Assembly: GCF_008477545.1 (NCBI RefSeq) | Contig: NZ_VORA01000002.1 | Span: 868,001-932,000, forward strand | Source: Roseibium aestuarii | GTDB taxonomy: Bacteria; Pseudomonadota; Alphaproteobacteria; Rhizobiales; Stappiaceae | Reading direction: 5' to 3' | DNA: 64,000 bases | Part shown: positions 45,361 to 54,244 of the stretch, one piece after another | Position numbering within the stretch: position 1 is the stretch's first letter | How the letters are laid out: every line of letters starts with the position of its first letter | Notes under the pieces: model-generated | Seen by the model: only the letters and a program-made list of their open reading frames with translations | Database searches by the model: none | Told to the model about the DNA's origin: nothing | Position numbers and translations under genes: made by a program

Positions 45361-45390
45361 CCCGCGCTCCTCCTCACCCGAGGGCGCGGG
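45361..45390 (+). other. intercistronic hairpin after the binding-protein gene
   Basis: CCCGCGC (45361-45367) pairs with GCGCGGG (45384-45390), extended by G-T and C-G pairs; no T-run. A second GC-rich repeat follows at about 45396-45416. Placed in the 213-bp space before the permease genes, it probably raises binding-protein levels relative to the permeases. Confidence 0.5.
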
Positions 45391-45544
45391 AACCGGTCCG
45401 GGCCTGGGCCCGGCCTCTGCCTGAGGGCTCCCTTGCCATCCCGGCGTGCGCCCCGGTCGCCTTGCGACCGCGCATGGGGAACTGCGCCATCCGGCTCGGG
45501 AAAGAGGCTTCCGGCGTCACGACAACCCGCAAAAGGTCTTCCGC

Positions 45545-46435
45545 ATGGCTGCAATGGCTCGCCCCGCAAGGTGGCACAGGAACATCAGCGCCAAGGTCGC
45601 CGCGATCCCCATGATCGCGACCGCCCTGTGCATCTTCATCGGCGGCACGGCCTGGACGGTGGTCTACTCCTTCACCAACTCCAAGCTCCTGCCGAAGGAA
45701 AGCTTCGTGGGCCTGCGCCAGTACGAGCGTCTCTGGGGCAGCAGCAAGTGGCTGACTTCCATCGAGAACCTGGCGATCTACGGGGCGTTCTCCCTGATCT
45801 TCGCGCTGGTCATCGGCTTCCTGCTCGCGGCCCTGCTCGACCAGAAGATCCGTTTCGAGGACACGTTCCGCACCATCCTGCTCTATCCTTTCGCCCTGAG
45901 TTTCATCGTCACCGGCCTCGCCTGGCAGTGGATCCTCAACCCGGACTTCGGCGTGCAGGCCGTGGTGCGCGGCCTGGGCTGGGAGAGCTTCACCTTCGAC
46001 CCGCTCTACAATCCGGACATCGTGATCTACGGGGTTCTGATCGCTGGTCTCTGGCATGAGACAGGGCTGATCATGTGCCTGATGCTGGCCGGCCTGCGCG
46101 GCATCGACGAGGACATCTGGAAGGCCGCACGCATCGACGGCATTCCGACCTGGAAGACCTATCTCTTCATCGTCATTCCCATGATGCGCGGCATCTTCAT
46201 CACCGCCATCGTGCTCATCGCCTCGGGCATCATCAAGGTCTACGACCTCGTCGTCGCCCAGACCGGCGGCGGCCCGGGCATCGCCTCGGAAGTCCCCGCG
46301 AAATACGTCTATGACGCCATGTTCCTGTCCCAGAACCTCGGTCAGGGCTTCGCCGCCTCGACCATGATGCTGCTCACGGTGGTGATCATCGTCGTGCCCT
46401 GGGCCTATCTCGAATTCGGAGGCAAGCGCAAATGA
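45545..46435 (+). CDS. sugar ABC transporter permease 1 (MalF-like)
   Basis: 296 residues, six helices, with the EAA loop EDIWKAARIDGIPTWKTYLFIVIPMM (about 190-215). First helix AAIPMIATALCIFIGGTAWTVVYSF. It forms the CUT1 channel with the next gene product. ATG 45545 is supported by AAAGG 8 bases upstream; a second ATG at 45554 is possible. Overlaps the next gene by 4 bp. Confidence 0.9.
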   Translation: MAAMARPARWHRNISAKVAAIPMIATALCIFIGGTAWTVVYSFTNSKLLPKESFVGLRQYERLWGSSKWLTSIENLAIYGAFSLIFALVIGFLLAALLDQKIRFEDTFRTILLYPFALSFIVTGLAWQWILNPDFGVQAVVRGLGWESFTFDPLYNPDIVIYGVLIAGLWHETGLIMCLMLAGLRGIDEDIWKAARIDGIPTWKTYLFIVIPMMRGIFITAIVLIASGIIKVYDLVVAQTGGGPGIASEVPAKYVYDAMFLSQNLGQGFAASTMMLLTVVIIVVPWAYLEFGGKRK

Positions 46436-47442
46436 CCAAGACGCCCCACCTCCTGAAGAACTCCCTGAAGTTCCCGCAGCCCGAGCTGGAGCCTGTCGAC
46501 ACCACCGTTGCCGTCGCTACCGCTGCGACCCCGACGCCAAGCGGCACGCGATCCGATCTCGAACCTGGCCCGCGCGGACGCAAGCCGGCACGCCGCTTCT
46601 CGCGCCGCAATCTCTTCATCTATGGCACGCTGACCCTTGTCGCCCTCTACTATCTCCTGCCCCTCTACGTGATGGTCGTCACCTCGCTGAAAGGCATGCC
46701 GGAGATCCGCCTCGGCAACATCTTCGCGCCCCCGCTCGAAATCACCTTCGAGCCCTGGGTGAAGGCCTGGTCGGAGGCCTGCACCGGGCTGAACTGCGAC
46801 GGCCTGTCCCGCGGTTTCTGGAACTCGGTGCGCATCCTTGTTCCCTCGGTGATCCTGTCCATCGCCATCGCCTCGGTGAATGGCTACGCGCTGGCCAACT
46901 GGCGCTTCAAGGGGGCGGAGCTCTTCTTCACCATCCTGATCGTCGGCGCCTTCATCCCCTATCAGGTGATGATCTATCCGATCGTGATCATGCTGCGGGA
47001 AGTGGGGCTCTACGGCAGCCTGACCGGTCTGGTGCTGGTGCACTCGGTCTTCGGCATGCCGATCCTGACCCTGCTGTTCCGCAACTACTTCGCCTCGGTG
47101 CCGGAAGAACTCTTCAAGGCCGCACGGGTGGACGGCGCCGGTTTCTGGGCGATCTACTTCAAGATCATGCTGCCCATGAGCCTGCCGATCTTCGTGGTCG
47201 CGATCATCCTGCAGGTCACCGGCATCTGGAACGACTTCCTCTTCGGCGTGATCTACACCAAGCCGGACCTCTATCCCATGACCGTGCAGCTCAACAACAT
47301 CGTGAACTCCACGCAAGGGGTGAAGGAATACAACGTCAACATGGCGGCGACCATCCTCACCGGCCTCGTTCCCCTCTCCATCTACTTCCTCTCTGGCAAG
47401 CTCTTCGTTCGCGGTATCGCGGCGGGCGCCGTCAAAGGCTGA
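46432..47442 (+). CDS. sugar ABC transporter permease 2 (MalG-like)
   Basis: 336 residues. The first about 58 form an unusual hydrophilic, Pro/Thr/Arg-rich cytoplasmic tail before the first helix (FIYGTLTLVALYYLLPLYVMVVTSL); MalG homologues normally have about 20 to 30. EAA loop EELFKAARVDGAGFWAIYFKIMLPMSLP (about 225-250). Start coupled to the preceding stop (ATGA), so the long tail seems genuine. Confidence 0.9.
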   Translation: MTKTPHLLKNSLKFPQPELEPVDTTVAVATAATPTPSGTRSDLEPGPRGRKPARRFSRRNLFIYGTLTLVALYYLLPLYVMVVTSLKGMPEIRLGNIFAPPLEITFEPWVKAWSEACTGLNCDGLSRGFWNSVRILVPSVILSIAIASVNGYALANWRFKGAELFFTILIVGAFIPYQVMIYPIVIMLREVGLYGSLTGLVLVHSVFGMPILTLLFRNYFASVPEELFKAARVDGAGFWAIYFKIMLPMSLPIFVVAIILQVTGIWNDFLFGVIYTKPDLYPMTVQLNNIVNSTQGVKEYNVNMAATILTGLVPLSIYFLSGKLFVRGIAAGAVKG

Positions 47443-47454
47443 AGGATCACGCTC

Positions 47455-48546
47455 ATGGAACCCAGCATTTCCATCCGCAACCTCTCCCTCGACTTCGGCT
47501 CCCTTAGAGTGCTGAAGGATCTGGACCTGAATGTCGGCCAGGGCGAGTTTCTCGTCCTGCTCGGGTCGTCGGGCTGCGGCAAGTCCACCCTGCTCAACTG
47601 CATCGCCGGCCTTCTGGAAATCTCCGAGGGTCAGATCTTCATCGGCGGGCGCAACGTGACCTGGGAGGAACCGTCGCAGCGCGGCATCGGCATGGTCTTC
47701 CAGTCCTACGCGCTCTACCCGCAAATGACGGTGGCCGGAAACCTCAGCTTCGGCCTGAAGAACGCCGGGCTGCCCAAGGCGGAAATCGCCGCCCGCGTGG
47801 ACCGGGCCGCGAAGATCCTGCAGATCGAGCCCCTGCTCGACCGCAAGCCCGCAGCCCTCTCCGGCGGCCAGCGCCAGCGGGCCGCCATCGGCCGGGCGCT
47901 GGTGCGCGACGCGGATGTCTTCCTGTTCGACGAGCCGCTCTCCAATCTGGACGCCAAGCTGCGGGCCGACCTGAGGGTGGAGATCAAGCAGCTCCATTCC
48001 AAGCTGAAGAACACGATGATCTACGTCACCCATGACCAGATCGAGGCCATGACCCTGGCCGACCGCATCGCCATCATGCGCGGCGGCTCGATCCTCCAGC
48101 TCGACACGCCGGAAGAGATCTACCTGCGCCCGAACTGCCGCTATGTGGCGAATTTCATCGGCTCGCCGTCCATGAACTTCTTCGACGGACGCATCGAGGG
48201 CGGCGATCATCTGCGGTTCGTGTCCGGCAGCCTCAACCTGCCGCTTGCCGGCTATGCCTTTGCCGACCCGCAGGGCGCGCGCCCCGGCCCGGCGACCCTC
48301 GGCATCCGGCCCGAGCACATCGTGTCCGGCGCAGAGGCAGAAGCCGCCGCCATATCCCTCACCGCCGAGGTGGACCTGATCGAGCCTCTGGGCTCGGACA
48401 CCTTCGCCCGGGTCACCCTCGACGGCAGCAACCTCTGGATCCGCCTCGACGGCCAGGCCCGCACCCGCCCCGGCGACCGTCTGGTGATCGGCTTCGCCCC
48501 GGAACGCGCCCATCTTTTCGACCTCGATACCGAACTTCGTCTTTGA
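47455..48546 (+). CDS. sugar ABC transporter ATP-binding protein (MalK/UgpC-like)
   Basis: 363 residues: Walker A GSSGCGKSTLLN (about 38), Q-loop FQSYALYPQM, signature LSGGQRQRAAIGRAL, Walker B VFLFDEPLSNLDAKL, VTHDQIEAMTLADR, then a MalK-type C-terminal OB/TOBE domain from about 235 (NFIGSPSMNFFDG, LGIRPEHI). It powers the preceding permeases. Starts 12 bases after them. Confidence 0.93.
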   Translation: MEPSISIRNLSLDFGSLRVLKDLDLNVGQGEFLVLLGSSGCGKSTLLNCIAGLLEISEGQIFIGGRNVTWEEPSQRGIGMVFQSYALYPQMTVAGNLSFGLKNAGLPKAEIAARVDRAAKILQIEPLLDRKPAALSGGQRQRAAIGRALVRDADVFLFDEPLSNLDAKLRADLRVEIKQLHSKLKNTMIYVTHDQIEAMTLADRIAIMRGGSILQLDTPEEIYLRPNCRYVANFIGSPSMNFFDGRIEGGDHLRFVSGSLNLPLAGYAFADPQGARPGPATLGIRPEHIVSGAEAEAAAISLTAEVDLIEPLGSDTFARVTLDGSNLWIRLDGQARTRPGDRLVIGFAPERAHLFDLDTELRL

Positions 48547-48573
48547 CCCGTTGAACCCACAGGAATTTCGGAA

Positions 48574-49320
48574 ATGGAACTGTCCTTCCAGCTTTATTCT
48601 GCCCGCGACTTCACCCCCTGGGACGATGTGCTCGCCACGCTGGCCGGCCTCGGCTACACCCAGGTCGAAGGCTTCGGTGGCAACTACGCCGACCCGGCCG
48701 CCTTCCGCGCCCTGCTCGACAAGCACGGCCTGACCATGCCCTCCGGTCACTTCTTCCCGATGGAACAGTTCGAGGACGACATCGCCAAGGTCATCGCAAC
48801 GGCGAAGACCCTAGGCATGGGCCGCGTCTTCGTGCCCGCCGTGCCGCCGCAACAGCGCTCGGGCGATCCGGCCCACTGGCGCGCCCTGGCGCAACGGCTC
48901 GAGGCGATTGCCGCACCCATGAAGGATGCCGGCCTACGCTTCGGCTGGCACAACCACGATTTCGAATTCAAGCCCTTCGCCGACGGCAGCGTGCCGATGG
49001 ACATCATCCTCGACGCAGCCCCGTCGCTGGAGTGGGAAATGGATGTGGCCTGGGTGGTGCGTGGCAATCACGATCCGCTGGCCTGGATCGAACGGCACAA
49101 GGACCGGATCACCACGGCCCATGTGAAGGACATCGCCCCGGCAGGCAAGTGCACCGACGAGGACGGCTGGGCCGATGTCGGCCACGGCACCATGGACTGG
49201 CCGGCCATCATGAAGGCCCTGCGCGGCATCGGCATCGACCTCTTCGTGATGGAGCACGACAAGCCGTCCGATGCGACCCGCTTCGCCACCCGCTCCATCG
49301 CCACTTTCAAGACCTTCTGA
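48574..49320 (+). CDS. sugar phosphate isomerase/epimerase-type TIM barrel (AP_endonuc_2)
   Basis: 248-residue xylose-isomerase-like barrel: MELSFQLYSARDFTPWDDVLATLAGLGYTQVEGFGG, metal-binding HNHDFEFK, EWEMDVAWVVRGNHDP, TTAHVKDIAP and DVGHGTMDWPAIM. The conserved His/Glu/Asp set fits a divalent-metal site. Such proteins isomerise or epimerise keto-sugars, or cleave 3-keto-glycosides when paired with a Gfo/Idh dehydrogenase, as the next gene is. No signal peptide. Shorter than the second barrel in this operon (53183). Confidence 0.88.
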   Translation: MELSFQLYSARDFTPWDDVLATLAGLGYTQVEGFGGNYADPAAFRALLDKHGLTMPSGHFFPMEQFEDDIAKVIATAKTLGMGRVFVPAVPPQQRSGDPAHWRALAQRLEAIAAPMKDAGLRFGWHNHDFEFKPFADGSVPMDIILDAAPSLEWEMDVAWVVRGNHDPLAWIERHKDRITTAHVKDIAPAGKCTDEDGWADVGHGTMDWPAIMKALRGIGIDLFVMEHDKPSDATRFATRSIATFKTF

Positions 49321-49331
49321 GGATCCCTGTC

Positions 49332-50453
49332 ATGAGCAAGTCCCTGGGCATCGGCATTCTCGGCTGCGGCAACATCTCCGCCGCCTACATGCGCCTCTCC
49401 CCTCTCTTCCGTGGCATCGAGGTGCGCGCCTGCGCCGACCTGAACGAGGCCGCCGCCAAGGCCCGCGCCGAGGAATTCGGCCTGCGGGCGGAGACCGTCG
49501 ACGGCCTGCTGGCCGCCGATGACATCGACATCATCGTCAATCTGACCGTTCCCAACGCCCATTTCACGGTCTCGAAGGCCGTGCTCGAGGCCGGCAAGCA
49601 CGTTTATTCGGAAAAGCCCTTCGTGCTGAGCGTGGACCAGGGTCAGGAGCTGGCACGGATCGCCGAGCCCAGGGGCCTGCGCATCGGCTCCGCGCCCGAC
49701 ACCTTCATGGGCGCGTCCCATCAGCTGGCCCGCGCCCTGATCGACGGGGATGCGGTGGGCAAGGTCACGTCCGGCACCTGCTTCGTCCAGAGCCCGGGCA
49801 TGGAAATGTGGCATCCGAACCCGGACTTCTTCTTCCAGCCCGGCGGCGGCCCGATCCTCGATCTCGGTCCCTATTACATCTCGAACCTGGTGCAGCTGCT
49901 CGGACCCGTGAAGCGGGTGGCGGCCATGAGCTCCATGGGCTCGCCCGAGCGCACCATCACCTCCCAGCCCCGCAACGGCGAGAAGATCAAGGTCGAGACC
50001 CCGACCACGATCCACGCGGTGCTGCAGTTCCACTCCGGCGCCCAGATCACCTATTGCGCAAGCTGGGATGTGTGGCAGCACGGGCATTCCAACATGGAGC
50101 TCTACGGCCGCAAGGGCACGCTGCACGTTCCGGATCCGAACTTCTTCGGCGGGGAAGTGCGCATGACCGAGCAGAATGTCTTCGTCAACATCCTGCGCGA
50201 ATGGGATCACCCCTTCGCCAAGGCCAATGACCGGGGCCACGCCAATTACCGGACCGCAGGCCTTGCAGATATGGCACAGGCCATCCTGGAAAATCGGCCG
50301 CACCGTTGCTCTCTCGAATTTGCACTGCATGTTGTGGAGGTGATGACCGCGATTCTCGCCTCAGGCGAGCGTGGCGCCTTCATCGACATGCAAACGACCT
50401 GCGACCGGCCGCAAGCGCTGGATCCGCAGGCAGCAAGGGGCCTTCTGGCCTGA
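49332..50453 (+). CDS. Gfo/Idh/MocA-family oxidoreductase (1)
   Basis: 373 residues: Rossmann motif GILGCGNISAAYM near residue 8, EKPF lysine motif at about 95 (VYSEKPFVLS), and the C-terminal alpha/beta domain with GGGPILDLGPYYI (catalytic Asp-His/Tyr region). NAD(P)-dependent dehydrogenase of sugars, inositols or glycosides. Note that the usual DxxxH reads DLGPYY: the histidine is replaced by tyrosine, which may alter the substrate. Starts 11 bases after the TIM-barrel stop. Confidence 0.88.
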   Translation: MSKSLGIGILGCGNISAAYMRLSPLFRGIEVRACADLNEAAAKARAEEFGLRAETVDGLLAADDIDIIVNLTVPNAHFTVSKAVLEAGKHVYSEKPFVLSVDQGQELARIAEPRGLRIGSAPDTFMGASHQLARALIDGDAVGKVTSGTCFVQSPGMEMWHPNPDFFFQPGGGPILDLGPYYISNLVQLLGPVKRVAAMSSMGSPERTITSQPRNGEKIKVETPTTIHAVLQFHSGAQITYCASWDVWQHGHSNMELYGRKGTLHVPDPNFFGGEVRMTEQNVFVNILREWDHPFAKANDRGHANYRTAGLADMAQAILENRPHRCSLEFALHVVEVMTAILASGERGAFIDMQTTCDRPQALDPQAARGLLA

Positions 50454-50465
50454 ACGGGAGAGACC

Positions 50466-51512
50466 ATGACCTGGACTGCATCGTCCGCACGCTACGACAA
50501 GATGATCTACCGCCGCTGCGGGAAATCCGGGCTGAAACTACCCGCGATTTCCCTCGGGCTGTGGCACAACTTCGGCGATGACACCCCCCATGCGACCAAG
50601 CGGGCCATTGCCCGCACGGCCTTCGATCTGGGCATCACCCATTTCGATCTGGCCAACAACTACGGGCCGCTGCCGGGGTCGGCGGAGACCGCGTTCGGCG
50701 AGTTGCTGCGCAAGGATTTCGCGCCCTATCGCGACGAGATGATCATTTCGTCAAAGGCTGGCTATGGCATGTGGCCGGGGCCTTATGGCGAATGGGGCAG
50801 CCGCAAGTATCTCATCGCCTCCTGCGACCAGTCCCTGAAGCGCATGGGTCTCGACTATGTCGACATCTTCTATTCCCATCGCTTCGATCCGGACACGCCG
50901 CTGGAAGAGACGATGATGGCGCTGGACCACATCGTCCGGTCGGGGCGCGCGCTCTACGTGGGGATCTCCTCCTACAACTCGAAGCGGACCCGGGAAGCGG
51001 TGGCGATCCTGAAGGAGCTGGGCACCCCCTGCCTGATCCACCAGCCGAGCTATTCGATGATCAACCGCTGGGTGGAAGAGGATGGCCTGCTCGACACTCT
51101 CGAGGATCTGGGCGTCGGCTCCATCGCCTTCTCGCCGCTGGCTCAGGGCATGCTGACCTCGAAATATCTCGGCGAGATCCCGGAAGGCAGCCGGGCGACC
51201 CAGGGCAAGTCCCTGCGGCCGGAATTCCTGAACGAGGAGAACCTCGCCGCCATCCGCGCCCTGAACGAGATCGCCAGGAGCCGCGGCCAGACCCTCGCCC
51301 AGATGGCGATTGCCTGGGTGCTGCGCCACGGTCGCGTCACCACGGCACTCATCGGTGCCAGCCGTCCGGAGCAGGTGATCGACTGTGTCGGCACGCTCGA
51401 GAACCTGGACTTCTCGGACGAGGAACTGCGCCTCATCGAGGACACCACCCGGGAGGCCGACATCAACCTGTGGGCTGCCTCCGCAGAGCGCAAAGGACCG
51501 GCGCGCAAATGA
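50466..51512 (+). CDS. aldo/keto reductase (YghZ-like)
   Basis: 348 residues, AKR14-type, with the catalytic tetrad visible: Asp in THFDLANNYG, Tyr in NNYGP, Lys in ISSKAGYGMWPGPYG, His in FYSHRFDPDTP. The YghZ group in E. coli reduces L-glyceraldehyde-3-phosphate and other aldehydes with NADPH. In this sugar operon it probably reduces an aldose or keto-sugar product (inference). Its stop overlaps the GH43 start (ATGA). Confidence 0.9.
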   Translation: MTWTASSARYDKMIYRRCGKSGLKLPAISLGLWHNFGDDTPHATKRAIARTAFDLGITHFDLANNYGPLPGSAETAFGELLRKDFAPYRDEMIISSKAGYGMWPGPYGEWGSRKYLIASCDQSLKRMGLDYVDIFYSHRFDPDTPLEETMMALDHIVRSGRALYVGISSYNSKRTREAVAILKELGTPCLIHQPSYSMINRWVEEDGLLDTLEDLGVGSIAFSPLAQGMLTSKYLGEIPEGSRATQGKSLRPEFLNEENLAAIRALNEIARSRGQTLAQMAIAWVLRHGRVTTALIGASRPEQVIDCVGTLENLDFSDEELRLIEDTTREADINLWAASAERKGPARK

Positions 51513-53128
51513 TCCGAAATCCCATCCTGCCGGGCTTCAACCCGGATCCCTCGATCTGCCGGGCAGGCGATGACTACTTCATCGCCACCTCGACCTTCGA
51601 ATGGTATCCGGGCGTGCAGATCCACCGCTCCACCGATCTGGTCAACTGGGATCTGGCCTGCCGCCCCCTGTCGCGCGCCTCGCAGCTCGACATGCGCGGC
51701 AATCCGGACAGCGGCGGCATCTGGGCCCCGTGCCTCAGCCATGCCGACGACCGGTTCTGGCTGGTCTACACGGATGTGAAGCGGCTGGATGGGAACTTCA
51801 AGGACGCACACAACTACATCGTCACGGCCCCTTTCATCGAGGGGCCGTGGAGCGATCCCATCTACGTCTGCTCCCACGGTTTCGACCCGTCGCTCTTCCA
51901 TGACGACGACGGCCGGAAGTGGTTCCTGGTGCTCCAGTGGAACCACATCTCCAATTCCGTCGGAGGCCATCCGAAGCACCCGGCCTTCGACGGCATCCTG
52001 CTGCAGGAATGGTCCGAGGGGGAGGGTCTCATCGGCAAGCCGAAGAAGATCTTCTCCGGCAGCCCCCATGGTCTGACCGAGGGCCCCCATCTTTCCAAGC
52101 GCAACGGCTGGTACTACCTGACCGTGGCCGAGGGCGGCACCGGTTATGGCCACGCGGTCACCATGGCCCGATCGCGCCAGATCGACGGCCCCTACGAGCT
52201 GCACCCGGCAACCCACCTGATCACCGCGAAGGATGATCCCGACGCACCGCTGCAGCGCGCCGGCCACGGCCAGATCGTCGAGACGCCGGACGGCCAGACC
52301 TATCACACCCACCTGTGTTCGCGGCCCATTCCCGGGCCCGACGGCACCGGACGCTTCTCGCCGCTTGGCCGCGAGACGGGCATTCAGAAATGCGTCTGGC
52401 GCGACGACTGGCTCTGGCTGGAACAGGGCGGCACAGTGCCCGCGGTCGAGGTTACGGGCCTGACCAATGCTGCGCCCCGACCGGCCGCACCGATCGAACA
52501 CCGCTTTACCGGCGAGGACCTTCCGCCCGAGTTCCAGTGGCTGCGAACCCCGGAACCCCGGCGCCTCTACACGCTCACCGGCTCCGCCCTGCGGCTGATC
52601 GGGCGCGAGAGCATCGGCAGCTGGTACGAGCAGTCGCTGATCGCCCGCCGCCAGGAACACCTCGCCTATCGGGTGGAGACCACCCTCGACGCCTTCGCGC
52701 CGGAAACCTATCAGCAGGCCGCCGGCCTCACGACCTATTACAACCGGCACAAGTTCCACGCCGCCGCCGTGAGCCACACCGAGGCGCTCGGACGCTGCCT
52801 GATGTTGATGTCCTGCCCCGGCGACTGGCCCAACGGCCAGATGCAGTTCCCGGCCGATCCGGTGCCGCTTGCCCCCGGTCCGGTGGAGCTCGCCGTCGAG
52901 GTAGACCATGCCGCGCAGCAATTCTTCTGGCGGCAGGACGGCACCGACTGGCACCCCTTCGGCCCGGCCCTCGACGCGAGCGTCATCTCCGACGAGGGGG
53001 GGCGCGGCGAGCACGGCTCCTTCACCGGTGCCTTCGTCGGCATGATCGCCTTCGATGTGACCGGTCTCGGTCGCACCGCCGACTTCACCCGTTTTCTTTA
53101 CGCCCCGAAAGACGGGCGCAAGGCCTGA
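51509..53128 (+). CDS. glycoside hydrolase family 43 beta-xylosidase
   Basis: 539 residues with two domains: a five-bladed propeller (1-300) and a C-terminal beta-sandwich (about 330-539). The GH43 triad is readable at the positions expected from Selenomonas XylA-type enzymes: D13 (FNPDPSICR) as base, D126 (GFDPSLF) as pKa modulator and E191 (LTEGPHL) as acid. SF11-type length and opening (NPILPGFNPDPSICR). No signal peptide, so it acts on imported xylo-oligosaccharides or xylosides in the cytoplasm, possibly also arabinofuranosides. Confidence 0.93.
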   Translation: MIRNPILPGFNPDPSICRAGDDYFIATSTFEWYPGVQIHRSTDLVNWDLACRPLSRASQLDMRGNPDSGGIWAPCLSHADDRFWLVYTDVKRLDGNFKDAHNYIVTAPFIEGPWSDPIYVCSHGFDPSLFHDDDGRKWFLVLQWNHISNSVGGHPKHPAFDGILLQEWSEGEGLIGKPKKIFSGSPHGLTEGPHLSKRNGWYYLTVAEGGTGYGHAVTMARSRQIDGPYELHPATHLITAKDDPDAPLQRAGHGQIVETPDGQTYHTHLCSRPIPGPDGTGRFSPLGRETGIQKCVWRDDWLWLEQGGTVPAVEVTGLTNAAPRPAAPIEHRFTGEDLPPEFQWLRTPEPRRLYTLTGSALRLIGRESIGSWYEQSLIARRQEHLAYRVETTLDAFAPETYQQAAGLTTYYNRHKFHAAAVSHTEALGRCLMLMSCPGDWPNGQMQFPADPVPLAPGPVELAVEVDHAAQQFFWRQDGTDWHPFGPALDASVISDEGGRGEHGSFTGAFVGMIAFDVTGLGRTADFTRFLYAPKDGRKA

Positions 53129-53182
53129 CCAACCCGGCATTTCCCGCCGACGCAGACACCGCAACAGGAAGAGGAGTTTCTC

Positions 53183-54244
53183 ATGGCAGGACTGATCAAG
53201 GGTCCGGCGCTGTTTCTGGCCCAGTTTGCCGGAGACGAGGCTCCCTTCAATTCCCTCGACGCCATCGCCCGCTGGGCGGCGGGCCTCGGCTACAAGGGGG
53301 TCCAGATCCCCACCTTCGACGCTCGCCTCTTCGACCTGGACAAGGCGGCCGAAAGCCAGACCTACTGCGACGAGATCAAGGGCATCTGCCGCGACGCCGG
53401 GGTCGAGATCACCGAACTCTCCACCCACTTGCAGGGTCAGCTCGTTGCGGTCCATCCAGCCTATGATCTGGCCTTCGACGCCTTCGCGCCGGCAAGCGTC
53501 CACGGCCAGCCGAAAGCGCGGCAGGAGTGGGCGGTGGACCAGATGAAGAAGGCGGCCGTCGCCTCCCGCCGTCTGGGCCTTTCCGCCTCCGTCAGCTTCA
53601 CCGGATCGCTTGCCTTCCCCTACCTCTACCCCTGGCCGCAAAGACCGGCCGGGCTGATCGAGGAAGCCTTCGGCGAACTGGCCAGGCGCTGGAAGCCGAT
53701 CCTCGACGTCTATGACGAGAATGGCGTCGACGTGGGCTACGAGATCCATCCGGGCGAGGATGTCTTCGACGGCGCTACCTTTGAGATGTTCCTGGAAGCG
53801 CTCGGCGGCCACGCCCGCTGCCGGATCAACTACGACCCGTCCCACTTCCTGCTGCAGCAGCTCGATTATCTCTCCTTCATCGACATCTACCACGAGCGCA
53901 TCTGCGCCTTTCACGTGAAGGATGCCGAGTTCAACCCGGATGGACGGCAAGGCGTCTATTCCGGCTATCAGGGTTGGGTCCAGCGCGCAGGCCGCTTCCG
54001 CTCCCTCGGCGACGGCCAGGTCGATTTCTCGGGCATCTTCTCCAAACTCGCCCAGCATGGCTATGACAGCTGGGCGGTGCTGGAATGGGAATGCTGCCTC
54101 AAGTCGCCCGAACAGGGTGCCGCCGAGGGCGCCCCCTTCATCGAGAGCCACATCATTCAGGTAACCGACAAGGCCTTCGACGACTTTGCCGGCGGCACCA
54201 CTGACCGGGCGCAGCTGCGCGCCATGCTGGGGATCGACCGATGA
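53183..54244 (+). CDS. sugar phosphate isomerase/epimerase TIM barrel (2)
   Basis: 353 residues, longer than the first barrel. Shows LGYKGVQIPTFDARLFDLDKA, EIHPGEDVFDGATF, RINYDPSHFLLQQLDYL and FHVKDAEFNPDGRQGVYSGYQGW, with the metal Glu/Asp/His set (EIHPGED, NYDPSHF, HVKDAE). Related proteins pair with Gfo/Idh dehydrogenases in uncharacterised sugar pathways. Overlaps the next Gfo/Idh gene by 4 bp, making an obligate-looking pair. An AGGAAGAGGAG region precedes ATG 53183. Confidence 0.88.
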   Translation: MAGLIKGPALFLAQFAGDEAPFNSLDAIARWAAGLGYKGVQIPTFDARLFDLDKAAESQTYCDEIKGICRDAGVEITELSTHLQGQLVAVHPAYDLAFDAFAPASVHGQPKARQEWAVDQMKKAAVASRRLGLSASVSFTGSLAFPYLYPWPQRPAGLIEEAFGELARRWKPILDVYDENGVDVGYEIHPGEDVFDGATFEMFLEALGGHARCRINYDPSHFLLQQLDYLSFIDIYHERICAFHVKDAEFNPDGRQGVYSGYQGWVQRAGRFRSLGDGQVDFSGIFSKLAQHGYDSWAVLEWECCLKSPEQGAAEGAPFIESHIIQVTDKAFDDFAGGTTDRAQLRAMLGIDR

